Shown in pieces: positions 32,639 through 45,489 of a stretch of 64,000 nt of DNA. The stretch comes from Amanita rubescens. Lineage: Eukaryota; Basidiomycota; Agaricomycetes; Agaricales; Amanitaceae. The notes under the pieces are model-generated. The model saw only the letters and a program-made list of their open reading frames with translations. It searched no databases and was not told the DNA's origin. Numbering within the stretch: the stretch's first letter is position 1; every line of letters starts with the position of its first letter. Made by a program: the position numbers and the translations under genes. Where the stretch lies: the NCBI GenBank assembly GCA_015039365.1, contig WION01000199.1, positions 38,281-102,280 of the forward strand, read 5' to 3'.

Positions 32639-34129
32639 ATGACTGTCGTAGCCCCAGGATCCAAGATACTTGTCTCCGGCGCGAATGGTTTTATCGCCGC
32701 CTGGTTGGTCCGTATTCTCCTAGAACAAGGGTATTCTGTTCGTGGTACCGTTCGCTCGAAAGAAAAGGGTGCCTTCCTCGAAGACAAATTCAAGTCATAT
32801 GGTGATAAGTTTGAGCTTGTTGTTGTTGAAGACATAACCAAGGTTCGGTTAAAGTTTGCGCTCGTTTCGTGGAAATGATTTGGTCATAGGAAGGAGCGTT
32901 TGATGAAGCTGTAAAGGGCGTCGATGCCATTCAGCATACCGCTTCCCCCGTCCACTTCTGGAACATTGATGATCCGAAGGGTGAGTAAAGCCGGCCATGG
33001 CCTTTTCGTTGATTTACGCAGTTGGTCAAGAATTGATTGAACCTGCTGTGCGTGGAACCGTTGGATTACTCAAGAGTGCAACGAATAACGCGTACGCTCC
33101 CTGTTCTTAATGATTTGTAGTCGCGATCCCTGATGCGTATGAACATGCTTTTCAGGCCAGAAGTCAAGCGCATCGTTATCCTATCCTCAATCTCTTGCGT
33201 CATGCGGGATGTCGGAAATGAACCCCTCGTTTTGAACGAGAATGATTGGAACACTTCAGCGATCGAGGCGTGTGAGAAGCTGGGACGGAATGCTATGCCC
33301 GGACAAAAATATCTAGCTTCCAAGGCACTCGCTGAAAAGGGTGAGATCTCAGTCTTCGGGGCGTGACAAGTTGATGGAGGTCGTGTAGCTGCCTGGGCTT
33401 TCTACCACGAGAACAAGAAAAACGTGAACTGGGATCTCGTTGTAATCGTCCCGCCTTATGTATGTTTCCGCGTGCCGCTGTTTCAGACCGTGAATTGCTT
33501 ACTGAAAACGTGTACACAGGTCTTTGGGGCAAGTTACTATACATTCGTGCTTAAAGCGTTTTCTGATGCGAGCGTAAAATAGCCTATCCTGTACCCGTGT
33601 TCATCTCCTGCGGTGCTCAACTTCTCAATTAAGGCCTGGTACAACACTGTTGCTACTCCCAACAGTGCCGGTCAATCCAATGAACAATTGGCCACTACCG
33701 GAGGCTCTTATGTCGATGTCAGGGATTTGGTAACTGCATTAATCAAAACGCAGTCTGTGCCAGAAGCTTCCGGAGAGCGAATTATTGTCAATGCTGGTAA
33801 GCATCATAAGCCATGTTTTTCGTACACCCTTGCTCAAGCGCCTGTATGTAGGCGAGTTCCACTGGCAAGATTGGAGTAAGTAATATGATGCTTGCTTACC
33901 GAAGTGGACTGACGGGTTCTGTTTACAAGTCGACGTAGCAAACTCGCTTTCTCCTCCTGCGGCTCCTGGTAAGACTCTCCCAGTGGGTAATCCAGGTGCT
34001 GGGAGGACGGCAACTCATATGTATACCTATGACACAAGTAAGGAGAAGAGAATCTTAGGATTGAAATATAAGACAATGCATGAAATTGCCAGGGATATGC
34101 TAGTTGACTTCAATAACCGAGGCTGGTGA
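32639..34129 (+). CDS. Extended SDR: NAD(P)-dependent aldehyde/ketone reductase
   Basis: Nine exons: 32639-32842, 32890-32980, 33022-33091, 33156-33340, 33389-33459, 33520-33528, 33583-33796, 33852-33875 and 33930-34129; 355 residues. Rossmann motif SGANGFIA (G14, G17, A20) and catalytic YLASK (Y174, K178) mark the Gre2/dihydroflavonol-reductase-like branch of extended SDRs, which reduce aldehydes or ketones with NADPH. Exon 6 has only 9 nt (Val-Phe-Gly). The intron after it uses a GC-AG pair (GCAAGT at 33529), and only this reading gives VFGPILYP in frame. It is a close paralogue of 38592-40081. Substrate unknown; the neighbouring P450s suggest a shared pathway. Confidence 0.9.
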
Positions 34130-35226
34130 GTGTTCAAGTAAAATTTCACCTACACCATTCTCAGCACGCTTCAAGGTGAAACCTTACCCTTACAATAAAA
34201 TTTGTATTATATACAACATCTCATGGGCCGTAAATGACTGCTCCGAAAACGTAAAAGGATAAGAACTCATATCATATATTTATGTGCTTCGACACACCAA
34301 CTCGTGCGAGACGCGTACATACGTTCCATCCCGTTTCTGACCATCTATTGTTCCTTCTGTAGAAAGGCAGATTAGTTCTGACTGTTCCCGCAAATTCAAA
34401 TTGAATTTGGTATTCTCTCCTACTCGATGTTGGGCCAAAGGTGGGCCGTTGCCCACAGCAAACAATATGGGCGCGGACATTCCACCGCCCGTACGACAGG
34501 TGACGCGGAAACATTAAGCTTCATTCTCGTCGCTGATGTTTGTGGAGACTGAGAGCGCCTTGTCTGACATGCTGCTCGGTGTCAACGGGGTGATGTTGTC
34601 CAGTAAGGTCAAAAGGGTGAAAGGCAGATTTATCCTAACGATTCAACTGATGGTCCTGGATATGTGGGGAATCGCACTCTGAACTAATTAGAACTTTCCG
34701 ATGGAACGAGGGCTTCTGGCGGATATCGCCCGTCAGTGATTCGAGATGAAAAGGGGAATGTTTCTCACCATCTCTTCCAGACTGGGACGCTAGGGTGCTA
34801 AAAAAAGCGGACGAGGGTTCAACACCTCCTTTACTTTCCCCTCATCTTCCTCCGATTCCTCTCTCTTTCAAGTTGATCATACTTTCGTGTCTTACCAACG
34901 ATACACCAGGTTGGATCCGAATCGCCAGAAAAGACCGACTTGTAGGCCCACCTCGATGATATTGACGGGTCCGAGTCGGCGAGAAGTGGTTGACTAAACT
35001 CAGCCTCTGCCGCAATCCGTTACCGGGCACCATCTCGGAGGGGAGGAGCCGCTTTCAACTGAGACGCGAGCACCGATGCTGTTCGCTACCTTTGCATGTG
35101 CATTCAATATATATGTTCTGACCAGTACCAATTAATAGTTTGCATGAGTGGAAATGAAGGGAGAACGATGTCTGTATACAAGAATTCTCCGTACTGATAG
35201 CGATTGCCATAACTATCGTCAACTGT
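34130..35226. other. Intergenic between convergent SDR and P450; repeated segment
   Basis: No gene is seen. 34890-35010 closely matches 38345-38455 (direct copy). From about 34990 the sequence is the outer part of the inverted duplication shared with 52070-52230. Confidence 0.5.
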
Positions 35227-38200
35227 TTATGTTGTGCTTGTGTTTTTCCTCACAGCCATAGAAGCCGCACGAACGACTTTGGCAGCTTGAGGAGATCGAG
35301 GGGCAATAGTGCATTTGAATGGCTTTGGGGAGCTTTTAAGATCCCGGTTAACTTCAGCATAGCTATCCGAAAATGTATGACCGTGACATACCTTGAGAGT
35401 CCGTTGCTAAATGCATCCAGATCAATATCAATCTCCCTTCCGTTTTCATCCTTTGCTTTCGAAATGTTGAAGACCGATAGCACTGAAGCAATCATGAACC
35501 ACATCTATTGAACAATATCAGAGAGACTACTAGTATATCTTTGAATGTGCGAGACTTACGACATGTCTAGCCATGAACTTTCCGGGACAGAACCTGTTAA
35601 GTAGCGAATGACGGATAGTAGAACATGTCCAGGAAAGGTGCACACCTGCGTCCATAGCCAAAAGTATATTCAACCGTGTCGTCGACCAGATCGCCGTCCG
35701 GATTAAGAAAGCGTTCAGGATAGAACGAGTTGGCTTCCTCATATACTGTTTCATCCTGGCTGATTGCCCTGAGAACGTGTTGGAAATGAACCAGATGATC
35801 CACAAAAAGCTTGGAAACCTACCACGCGTTCGCCATAACCAGCGTGCCTGAAGAATAAAGAATACGAGTAGTAATGGTAACTTGGACGTGACGAAATCAG
35901 CTTACCATTTGGAATGTAATAGCCTTTGTATACATCATCCTTAACTGTGGCATGGGGAACACCAAGAGGTACAACGGGCCTCCAGCGTAAGGTCTCCCTC
36001 ACTACAGCCTCGACAATAGGCAACGAGGGCTTATCCTCGTACGAGGGTAGTCGATCCGTTCCCACAACTCTGTCAATCTCATCCTGAACTCGTTTTTGTA
36101 CCGAAGGGTAAAGCGCCATGGCCATAAAGAACACCAGTTGTGTGGCTTGAATCTGTTCAAGGTTAGTTGGCGAGAGTAATAACATATAATACCCATTGCT
36201 GCATACCGTTTCTATGCTAGCTGATCTTCGCGTTCAGCAACTTTGCAAGAAATGAAATTTGAGGAAAAGCGTACCGAGATAAGCCTGTGCCATCGTATCC
36301 CTAAGGCTTTCTTCATCTTCGAATGTCACACCATCATCCTTGAGACGATGGCTCATCAACCTCGTCAATACGCAATCTTTAGCGGTCCCTGCGAGCTGAG
36401 AACAACTTTCAGCTTACTCCAAACACGGGAAGCGAGGTGAGTAAGTACAAATCTCGATTTGACCCATTCAAATGGCTCAGTCTTGTATGCCATCGTGGCT
36501 TTCCTTGCGTTTGCTGCGTATCTCTGTGTAAACGCTCCAGGAAACCAAGGGGGTATATGCCTGAGGATTGGAATCGCATTGATAATTGTCCCTGACGGGG
36601 AACAAAGGACAGTCACTGCGGCCAAAATCCGTTCCGCCGAAGTAATATATTTATGATGTACATCTCCGGCGGGAATATCGTACCCAAATGTCGTTGACAT
36701 GGTAATGGCAACGCTTAGCCTGTAAGGTGAAATAAGCAGCTGTCAATCGAAGTATATCTAGAAAACGCACCATTTGCATTGTTCTCTGAAATCGTTTGGA
36801 TTGTCAAGCAGCTGATCGATCATGAGATGGACTTTTTCTGTATGTGTTCCCTCGTAAAGTGGCATTTGTTCCTTTCTGAGACCTTCGTGAAAGAAATTCC
36901 TGTGCCTTCGCCATTCATTGCCGTAAGGAATTAAACCGGTGATATTGTCAACGCCGAGCCTTGAAAATGCGTGTCAGAATTGGACGTCATTGTCAAAGGC
37001 CTCCTCACAGTTCAGTAATTGGGATATAGGGACGGTTGCTGTATATAGCCGAGCGCTTCTCTAAGAGCTCGTTTATATCTTCCATCTTGTGTAGGACGAC
37101 GATGTGCTTGCCCAACGCTGACATGTGAACGATGTCGCCTAAAATATGGTATCGTCCAGATATTCGATAGTCTCTGATACCAAGAGTAAAACATACTATT
37201 AAGACGCTTCGACCATTCCAAGTACTTGACCCATGGCAGGTCAATGGGAATATCAAGCGCATTACGGATGAATGGTTTTGGCCGCGGTCCAGGAGGGTAA
37301 GGAAGACGTGATTTCTTGCGCGGGATGAGTGCAAGAACAGCAGCAAGGCTGAAAAGAAGACATAGCACTAGAGTTAGCATACCCTGGGGATGGCAGCTTG
37401 GAGAGGGAGCCTTGGCAGTGTCGACAGCTGGTGATTGTTTTATATTCGTCGCTACCCTAGTTTTGACATACTGTAACAGAGTCCAGGGATCTGGACACAG
37501 CTGCAAGGGCGACGTAATGCCGGCGGTTGATGATCGATTTCATGATCGATTTCATGGTACGAAACAATATGAATTCAACATACTACCTCACGGATTAGCA
37601 GTTATATGCGTACCTGGGGATATGTGGAAGACGGAAGGAATAAGAGCTTGAACCCGCAGGAATTGGCGTGTCCCAGTGCCTTACACTGTTACTACACAAA
37701 ACGAACATCAATAGTCATGGGAACATTACCTGCTATAACATGTATTTACGGGAGTAGCCGTTGGTCGTAGTACTGAATCTTGCCAGAAAATCCTAGTTGA
37801 GATGCGCATACTACCCTCTTCAGTCAAGCTCAGCCGGAGTACTGATTGTTGTTTCAATTGTTCTAGCTCACATGTTCACACATATAAGGCACACATACAT
37901 GATGACCATCCCCATCTGTCTGTCCAGCGAGCTCATCGGGCCAAGCTGATCCCACGTTTTAAGACGCAGTGTGAAGTGTTCGTCTTGGCATGCTATTAAA
38001 CAGATGGTATTAAGCGTAACGGTCATATAGCTCACTGATTAAAACGTTGGTTCGCTCGGAGGCAGGTCGCTTGTGTGAGCGTTGGCAGGTCCAAATAAGT
38101 AATAACGTGAGAATCATCCTCGTCAACCATGCTGGTCTTGGTACGGTTTTGGAGACCTCAGTAGCTGTCCACTCTTTCTAAAAATAAGATCAAAGCCTGG

Positions 38201-38320
38201 ACCAATGTGCCTAACAGACTCACGGGTGGTACGAATTGAGCACCCTCACGCCCCCGCGATCTTGCTCTCCGTTGCAACCTTTCCTGGCGCCCATGCTGGC
38301 ACATCTCAGCCACTGTTGCA
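34990..38320 (-). repeat. Inverted duplication, left arm (contains P450-1)
   Basis: The arm matches 48960-52230 in reverse orientation, including the whole P450 gene, its 3' flank (34990-35226) and its upstream flank (37381-38310). The copies are alike but clearly diverged. Confidence 0.8.
35227..37380 (-). CDS. Cytochrome P450 (P450-1), membrane-anchored
   Basis: Twelve exons: 37380-37197, 37138-37009, 36959-36771, 36719-36449, 36395-36275, 36220-36207, 36152-35906, 35847-35823, 35768-35646, 35593-35560, 35504-35392 and 35332-35227. They have the same sizes and phases as the other three copies. N-terminal anchor LVLCLLFSLAAVLALI, Pro hinge PYPPGPRPKP, WRKHR in helix C, I-helix ASIET (from the 14-nt exon), ETLR as ExxR, PERFLNPDG and haem loop FGYGRRFCPGK. 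All catalytic parts are present, so it should be a working monooxygenase of the ER. Local oddities against its paralogues are PNG for PKG before the exon-7 boundary and RHV for RDV after the haem loop. Class-E fungal P450; substrate unknown. Confidence 0.9.
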
Positions 38321-38591
38321 ACATAGTATACCTACTCTGACACTTACCAACGATACGCCAGGTTGAATCCGAATCGCCAGAAAAGACCGACTTGTAGGCC
38401 CACCTCGATGATATTGACGAGTCCGAGTCGGCGAGAAGTGGTTGATTAAACTTGAGCGCTCCGGGATCGTAGCTTGTCACGTTGTCGACCATCTGACGCG
38501 ATCGGCCGAACAGATCAAGATGCCGGCCGACTCCTCGTCGGTTCCACCACTTACCGTGTAGGTAGCCGTGGCTTGATCATCAACCTTCATC
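37381..38591. other. Divergent intergenic region between P450-1 and the second SDR
   Basis: Shared, in reverse, with 49000-49870 up to about 38310. From 38330 on it matches the upstream region of the other SDR copies. It must carry promoters of both divergent genes; no clear TATA box could be assigned. Confidence 0.45.
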
Positions 38592-40081
38592 ATGACCGTC
38601 ATAGCACCAGGATCCAAGATACTTGTCTCCGGCGCGAATGGCTTCATCGCCGTCTGGCTGGTCCGTATTCTCCTAGAACAAGGGTATTCTGTTCGTGGTA
38701 CCGTTCGCTCGAAGGAAAAGGGTGCCTTCCTCGAAGATATGTTTAAGTCATATGGTGATAAGTTTGAGCTTGTTGTTGTTGAAGACATAACCAAAGTGCG
38801 TTTAACGCTTGTATGTGCTCGCTTTGTGGAAATAATTTCGTCATAGGAAGGAGCATTTGATGAAGCCGTAAAGGGCGTCGATGCCATTCAGCATACCGCT
38901 TCTCCCTTCCATTGGAATGCTGACGATCCGAAGGGTGAGCAAAGCCAGCCATTGTCTTTTCGTTGATTTACGCAGTTGCTCAAGAATTGATTGAACCTGC
39001 CGTGAACGGAACCGTTGGAATACTCAAGAGCGCCGCGAATAACGCGTACGCTTCCTATCCTTAATCACTGTCCCTGATGCGTATGAACATGCATTTCAGG
39101 CCAGAAGTCAAGCGTATCATTGTCCTTGCCTCAACCGCTTGCATCATGCGGGATGCCGGAAATGAACCGATCGTTCTCAACGAGAATGATTGGAACACTT
39201 CAGCGATCGAGGCGTGTGAGAAGCTGGGACGGAATGCTACACCTGGACATAAATATCGAGCTTCCAAGACACTCGCTGAAAAGGGTGAGACCTCAGTCTG
39301 CGGGGCTTGACAAGTTGACGATGGAGGCCGTGTAGCTGCCTGGGCTTTCTACCACGAGAACGAGAAAAACGTGAACTGGGATCTCGTCGTAATCAACCCG
39401 CCTTTTGTATGTTTATGCGTACCGCTGTTTCAAACCGTGAATCGCTTACAACGTGTCATAATTCTCACAGGTCTTTGGGGCAAGTCACGGTCTGTTCGTA
39501 GTTAAAGTGTTTTCTGATGCGAGCGTCAAATAGCCTATCCTACACCCATGTTCATCCCCTTCGGAGCTCAACACTTCAGTTCAGGGCTGGTACGACGCTG
39601 TTGCTACTCCCAACAGTGCTGGTCAATCCAATGAACAATTGGCCACTGGCGGAGGATCTTATGTCGATGTCAGGGATTTGGTAGCTGCATTAATCAAATC
39701 GCAGTCTGTGCCAGAAGCTTCCGGAGAACGAATTATTGTCAACGCTGGTAAGCATCATAAGCCACGTTTTTTCACACATTCATACTCAAGCGCCCGTATG
39801 CAGGTGCGTTCCACTGGCAGGATTGGAGTGCGTAATATGGTATTCACTTAACGATGGAGACTGACGTGATCTGTTCATAAGTCGACGTTGCAAACTCGCT
39901 TTCTCCTCCTGCGGCTCCTGGTAAGACTCTCCCAGTGGGTAATCCAGGTGCCGGGAGAATGGCACCTCACAATTTAACCTATGACACGAGTAAGGAGAAG
40001 AGAATCTTAGGATTGAAGTATAAGACAATGCATGAAGTTGCTAGGGATATGTTAATCGACTTCCATACCAGAGGCTGGTGA
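38592..40081 (+). CDS. Extended SDR, second intact copy
   Basis: Nine exons with the same structure as 32639-34129: 38592-38795, 38847-38934, 38976-39045, 39100-39284, 39336-39406, 39471-39479 (9 nt), 39534-39747, 39804-39827 and 39882-40081; 354 residues. SGANGFIA and catalytic YRASK are present. The 9-nt Val-Phe-Gly exon and the following GC-AG intron (GCAAGT at 39480) are conserved. Exon 2 is one codon shorter than in the first copy. Intact; it probably acts on a related carbonyl substrate with NADPH. Confidence 0.9.
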
Positions 40082-40412
40082 GTGTCCAAGCAAAGTTTCG
40101 TCTACATCATTCTCAGCATGCTTCAAGGTGAATCTGCATGGCTTACCCCCTTAAAATAAAATCTGTTTATATGCAATATATCTCATGAGCAGTGAATGAC
40201 TGCTCCGAAACAGGATAAGATATAATCATCCCATTGCTCTGCTCCAGGTGGGACTGTCTCTTGAATCAAATGGGCATTTACAAGGTGAGGAGAAAGAAAG
40301 TGCTTTCACTATTACGAATTATATGCGTATTGTATGCGTATGTATCTATTCGTATCGTCAAGTCATACTGTACAAGTTTCTGAAGTGGAATAACGTGGTC
40401 CATACCTCAATG
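40082..40412. other. Short intergenic region
   Basis: 3' flank shared by two convergent genes. It begins with the same tail sequence as the other SDR copy. No further gene is seen. Confidence 0.4.
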
Positions 40413-41428
40413 TCAACAGGGCTGAACAGCCACGTCTTCCCGCCAGTGGGCCAATCTCACCGCACGCTCCTTCTGTATCTGTTTTTTCTGCTTCTCCTCT
40501 TCTTGCAAGTATCTTCTAAGCTCTCCCTTCCATACCGGATCGTCGTGCGCCAACAATGTGAGTTCGTCTAGCATGGTAGCATCGGGGCCCTCCGCGTCCT
40601 CATCGACACCTTCGAGAACCAGGAGACCGTACTTGGCGGAGAATTGCTCTACCCCCGCCTCAGCTACCTCCTCTCCCTCCCCATCACCGATAATGGTTGA
40701 GGAGGTGGTTACCGACGATACTCCGGAGGCCGTCGATCCTCCCCCGTCTCCAGGAGGGTTGGAGCTTCCTTGTTCATCTCCGCTCTGATTGTGGGCATTT
40801 GTGATTTGTGTGCTCCAGCGCAAGGTTTCCCGGTAACGATCGATACGGTACAACACCCAGCCAGGCATTATGAGGAGAGGCTCCATTCGTTTAAACTGGA
40901 TCCAATAGCAATCGAAAAAAACTGTCAATGATCGAACAAAAGACTGACCGGCCTGGACCTGGGCATAGTGAGCTGCCTAGAAATGACATGAAGAAATGCA
41001 TCTCTATGGTCTGACCAGCCCCCGAAATCAAGCGGATTAAGCGGTGCACCAAAAGCGTTAGGCGAGGGGTGACGCGATGACAAAGGTGGGAGTGGGAGAA
41101 GTGTCGCTTTGCCGGCGTCGGTCAGTTGATGGAAGCCGCGAACAGCTCCCCCGCTCCTGGAGAAGGAAACTAGAGGGTAGACGTCAAGCACGTAACTACC
41201 ATCCTGCAGATGGTACTTTTGACGAATGAATGCTAAGTGCTGAGGGCTTTGTCCCCTTGAAGTGGGCGGGAGATCGGTTCCAACGGCGGTCCCTTCGTCA
41301 TCATATTCAGGGTCTACCTCAATACGACCAGGAATCGGGACAAAAACGCACTCGCCAGTGGTAAAGGGAAGAGCTCCGTCCTGCAGCGAAAGAGAGGGTC
41401 CCAGGCGGTGGTGGTGTGCTGAATCCAT
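40413..41428 (-). CDS. Hypothetical protein with acidic linker and charged C-terminus
   Basis: The start is ATG 41428-41426. The first part (to about 40970) is open and looks folded (VFVPIPGRIEVDPEYDDEG, YVLDVYPLVSFSR, PLNPLDFGGWSDH). The second part continues AAHYAQVQAGQSFVRSL, then FFDCYWIQFKRMEP, an acidic Ser/Gly-rich linker, and ends with a charged helix (RRYLQEEEKQKKQIQ) and a stop at 40415-40413. The two frames join near 40975, but the only nearby GT-AG pairs give introns of 11-30 nt, so either an unusual intron or a frameshift separates them. I do not recognise a family. Confidence 0.6.
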
Positions 41429-41950
41429 CAAGGTTGAAAGAAAGAGAAATCGTGACGCGTTTGGTCAATGTGACGTCATCACAGTGCGCTCCTTTTCTGC
41501 AAGCATCTCACATCTCAATGATGTTTCCCCGCATCTCATTACGCCGTTGAGTTCGTGGAGCTGATCATTTGTCAATGGGAGAATTGTAAACTCGAGACTG
41601 TGGCAACTCATCGTTCTCTCAACAGAAATAGGAATTGGGCAAGCAGCAAGTTTTTTTTCGGGAATAACAGGGTGCCAATAGTTATGTGTGTTGCGTGAAA
41701 CCTGACAATGATCATTCCTCTAACCACTGCTTTTCTCGCCGCTCGACGGAAAATAAGGCCTTAAGGGGCGAATGTGATGGTGGCTGTGCTAGTAGGAAGT
41801 GGCTGACAAAGCGATCACACGCGCTCACACGACGATGATACACACGACACACGCCAAACTCGCTAGCCGAGGTCCGATTCGGAATTATTGACCTCATATT
41901 TATAAGCCAAGCCACGGTACGCCTTGCCTTCTTCCAACCCCGTCCTCGCC
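41429..41950. other. Shared divergent promoter region
   Basis: It lies between the minus-strand hypothetical gene and the plus-strand GST. A TATA-like TATTTATAAGCC sits near 41898, about 50 bases before the GST start. Otherwise nothing distinct. Confidence 0.45.
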
Positions 41951-43150
41951 ATGTCTGCTAACGGAGATTCAGGAAAGCTATACCACACAAAATGCACTGG
42001 CGATGCGGCAGTCACGGCCGAAGCTCATACCGCGGATGCTCCTTTCACGCTCTTCGGAAGCTGCTTTTGCCCATTCGTGCAGAGGGCTTGGGTCGCATTT
42101 GAGTATCTTGGAATCCCGTACAAGGTGAGTACATATATGATGACCTGTGCTGCCGGTATGCGATTGGATTGATTGATCTCTGCAGTACTGTAAGTTTCGG
42201 GACGTTATTCGATCTGATTGGCAAGGTCTGATACGTGGCTGGCAGACGAAATCAATCCCTATCAGTCTCCAAAACCCCAGGAACTCCTTGAGATCTCGCC
42301 CAAGGGTCTCGTACCAGCTCTAAAGTTGAACGAATACAGCCCACCGCGAGCTCTCAACGAGAGCACTATCATCGTCGAGTTTCTCGAAGAGTAGGTTCTG
42401 CGTTTTTCTGTATGCAATATCCTGATAATCATCCTTCCGTGTATAGTCTCGCTACAAAAAGCGGCAAAGAGCATACCTTGCTGCCCCCTGCCAGCGAACC
42501 GTGTATGTACACAACGCCCTATCATAATCTCCTCGACTGACCGTATAATCACAGATGCACGTGCTCTCATCCGTCTTCAAAGTGACCATATCGGCCGAAC
42601 ACTTGTTCCATCGTTCTACCGCTACCTCCAGGCTCAGGATCCCGAAAAACAGGTCGCGGGGGGTCGCGAATTCCACCAAGCCATCGAGACCCTCGTAGGG
42701 TTGTTTGAACGAGCGACCGCTGAGCTCGGGAATGATCCGAAATTGAAAAAGCATTTGGGCTTGTACGCTGGGGGTGAATTGGGTCTCGCAGATGTCTTAG
42801 TGGCGCCTTGTACGTGTCATCTCTCGTTGTTCAGTGAATGGGGCAATTTCATTTCGCATTTATATTATAGGGATATTCAGAGCGACGAACGCACTCAAGC
42901 ATTACCGCGGGTTTGAACTTCCCAAGGGCAACAAGTTTTCTGCGTGGGTGCAACGATTGTTCGACCACCCTGCCTTCAAGGCGACGTGCAGCACTGAACA
43001 ATTGTATCTCGATAGTTACGAGAGGTACGTGGTTAATGTTGCTGTCAGCGCTACGTGATTCAATTTTTTCTTCTTGGTAGGTACGCGTACAATAGGCCGA
43101 ACACAAGCCAAGTTGCGGATGCTATCAATTCTGGAAGGGCGCTTCCTTGA
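41951..43150 (+). CDS. Glutathione S-transferase, omega-like
   Basis: Seven exons: 41951-42124, 42186-42189 (4 nt, TACT), 42246-42390, 42447-42502, 42555-42809, 42871-43024 and 43081-43150; 285 residues. The thioredoxin-fold N-terminus has LFGSCFCPFVQRAW, where the Cys-Pro-Phe site replaces the Ser/Tyr of other GSTs, as in omega-type enzymes. Then come YKYYEINPYQ, ISPKGLVPALK and NESTIIVEFLEE, and a helical C-terminal domain. Only the 4-nt microexon restores YKYYEINP in frame. Omega-type GSTs carry out glutathione-dependent thiol transfer and reduction. Cytosolic: no signal peptide. The context suggests detoxification or pathway chemistry beside the P450s. Confidence 0.9.
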
Positions 43151-43997
43151 TACTACGATATGTATGAAAGATTCAACTACATAATTCAATGTACGATATT
43201 TGGACGATGTGAATGTCGATATGTGTCTCAATGCCATCATCTCATCTCAGTGACCGAAATGCTGTAAACCGTTAGTACGGCAGCAATGGCTGTGAAGGAA
43301 AACGCAAGCGTAGGCACAAGAAAAATGTTTAGCGATGTTGAGAGATCACCCAGTTGGGATGTATCTTGCTGTTAAAAATTTTTAGGGGGGCGGGGGATCA
43401 TGTGGATAACAATGTGATACTTAAAATTATTTACTTAGCATGCCGTTCTGGAGCTGTGATAAAATCTAACTCCGCTCAACAACAAACATGATTCGGGAGA
43501 GACGCTTGGCAGTGAGAAGCAGATCAAACTCAACTCGGCAATGACCGAATAGCGTTGACGCTTTTCAACGTTCAAATTTATGCCACTCACGGGTTTCTAC
43601 AATTCCTTGCAACCCTGATCACCCGCTTCACGAAATCGCGACCACGGATTCCGGCTAAAAAGGAAACTCAGTCACATTTCGGACAGCAAGCAGGTACGAT
43701 ACTAGTATACCTTAACGCGGTAGTGATTCTGACACGGCTACCACGAGGCAGTCTTGCGTACGGACATTCGCTGAGATGGAAGAGCCAAACGATATGATGA
43801 CAGTTGACTCCCTTCTGTAAGTTTTCTTTCTCAACTTGAGGCGATCATCCGAATATATGGGGCATTGCTTTGACTCGGGGCTCCTCCCCATCTCACTACG
43901 ATACCCATGGAGAATAATGGAATCTAAACTATTACTCGAGGCCTATAAATGTGACGAACTCCGGGGAGCCCTTGTCTAACCCAGCACATTGCACTAA
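43151..43997. other. Intergenic, no gene supported
   Basis: No coding sequence with supporting features. A TATA-like CTATAAATG lies near 43944, about 50 bases before the first ATG of the next gene. Confidence 0.4.
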
Positions 43998-45489
43998 TGT
44001 CTCACTCGTCTAAATCTTCAATCGATAGCACTCATAGGCTGTAGCGCTCGCAGTACTGACAGCGCGTTAACCTCGTTATCATCATTATCAACGACATCCA
44101 GGGCGTCAGCCATCACCATCTTAACGGATGACTTCAAACAACGTTACGCGGAAGTCGATAACAAGAGTCTCCCGATACCCCAGCTCGTTTCACAAGCTGA
44201 ACGTCTCATCAGAGCACTGGGCGCCTCAAACCTCGACAACGTGATCGAATACGAGAGCGTCAAGATCCAAGCAGACAAGGTACTTGAGGCGATGCTTGCG
44301 CACGCTGAAAGCTGTGGCGGGGAAAATGGCAAACGATACACCGCTACAGCAATTTGCGCATGTGTTCACGAGAAACGATGGAATAGCCCAGAGACACTCC
44401 AGACGCTTCATGGCCTCGCCCTGACATGGGTAACTCACCTCCTTTTTGTTTGTGAGTAATTAATCATCGGCTCGATCGGCTCTGATCAGGCGTAAATAGT
44501 CAGGTGCGGTAACCACTCTCAACAACCGAATCGTACTCCATCGGATATAGCAACACCTACTATTGATGACACTTCCACGTTTATGGACACAACGTCAGGC
44601 GCTCGTCATCGAAGAGATGGTCTCAGAGATGAGGTGAATTCTATCTATTGTTCCAATGTTACATTCATGGATTGTGGGTACCACTTGCAGATACTGAAAC
44701 GAGACGGCTACCAGTGTGTTGTGACAGAATTGAGAGAGATTGAACATCCACTTTACAAGCACTTGGATCATCCCGATCCGCGCTTTCGTTTGGAGGCATG
44801 TCATATTCTACGCCGAGCGACTGCAGTATTTGGCTCTGGCCGTGATAATTCATCTGTGCGTCTTATATGAGAGCATTCCCCTTTGTACCATTCTGAGTTC
44901 ACTCAACAGTATATATCTGCAACGTCTACTTTCGATATACTGCGGAACTACGCTAGTCTGTCGGAGCAGGTCATAAATAATCTAAAGGACGTTATTGATG
45001 CACCTTCAAATGCTATTTTGTTAGCACCGCAAGTGCATCATGGTTGGGATATTTTCAAGTGGTGTTTGAAGCCTACAGAGGTACCGTGAATGAAAATTCT
45101 CGCTCCTAAATTCCTAATGCTAAAGTCCTTAATGACAGACTCCAAACAAATATATTGTCAAGTCATTCGGAGCTGCGTCCGGCTTATATCCAAATCAAGT
45201 GAACCGGATCGTTGTATTCCGAGATCGCAGTGCGGAATTTGAGAAATCTAGCTCCCGTAAACGCAAGGCTCCCGATATTGACCTCCCTGACACCAAATTT
45301 ATTGCGATACATGCTGCCATTGCAGAGATCTTGCATATGAGTGGTGCGGGAAGGTTCTTCGATGAACTATTTAGAAAGTTTGGCCCAAGCGGAGAGTCTT
45401 CTCCTGTCGGGTGTTGGGAGGATTTCGAGATGATGGTTCGGGATGCCAAATTAACAAAGAGCTGTGAACAAGTTATACACGTACCATGA
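43998..45489 (+). CDS. HNH nuclease-like protein, start uncertain
   Basis: Coding exons that join cleanly: up to 44451, 44500-44633, 44691-44855, 44910-45080 and 45139-45489. The N-terminal part is Ser/Thr-rich then helical (DDFKQRYAEVDNKSL). The core reads LKRDGYQCVVT, EACHILRRATAVFG and INNLKDVIDAPSNAILLAP, then HHGWDIFKWCLKPTE, the pattern of the fungal HNH family (Cys pair replaced, His of CHIL, Asn of SNA, His of VHH). The ATG at 43998 is in a different frame from 44050 onward, with a TAG at about 44043 and no usable intron, so either the start lies elsewhere or a 1-base indel is present. Such proteins may cut nucleic acid; the cellular role is unknown. Confidence 0.7.
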
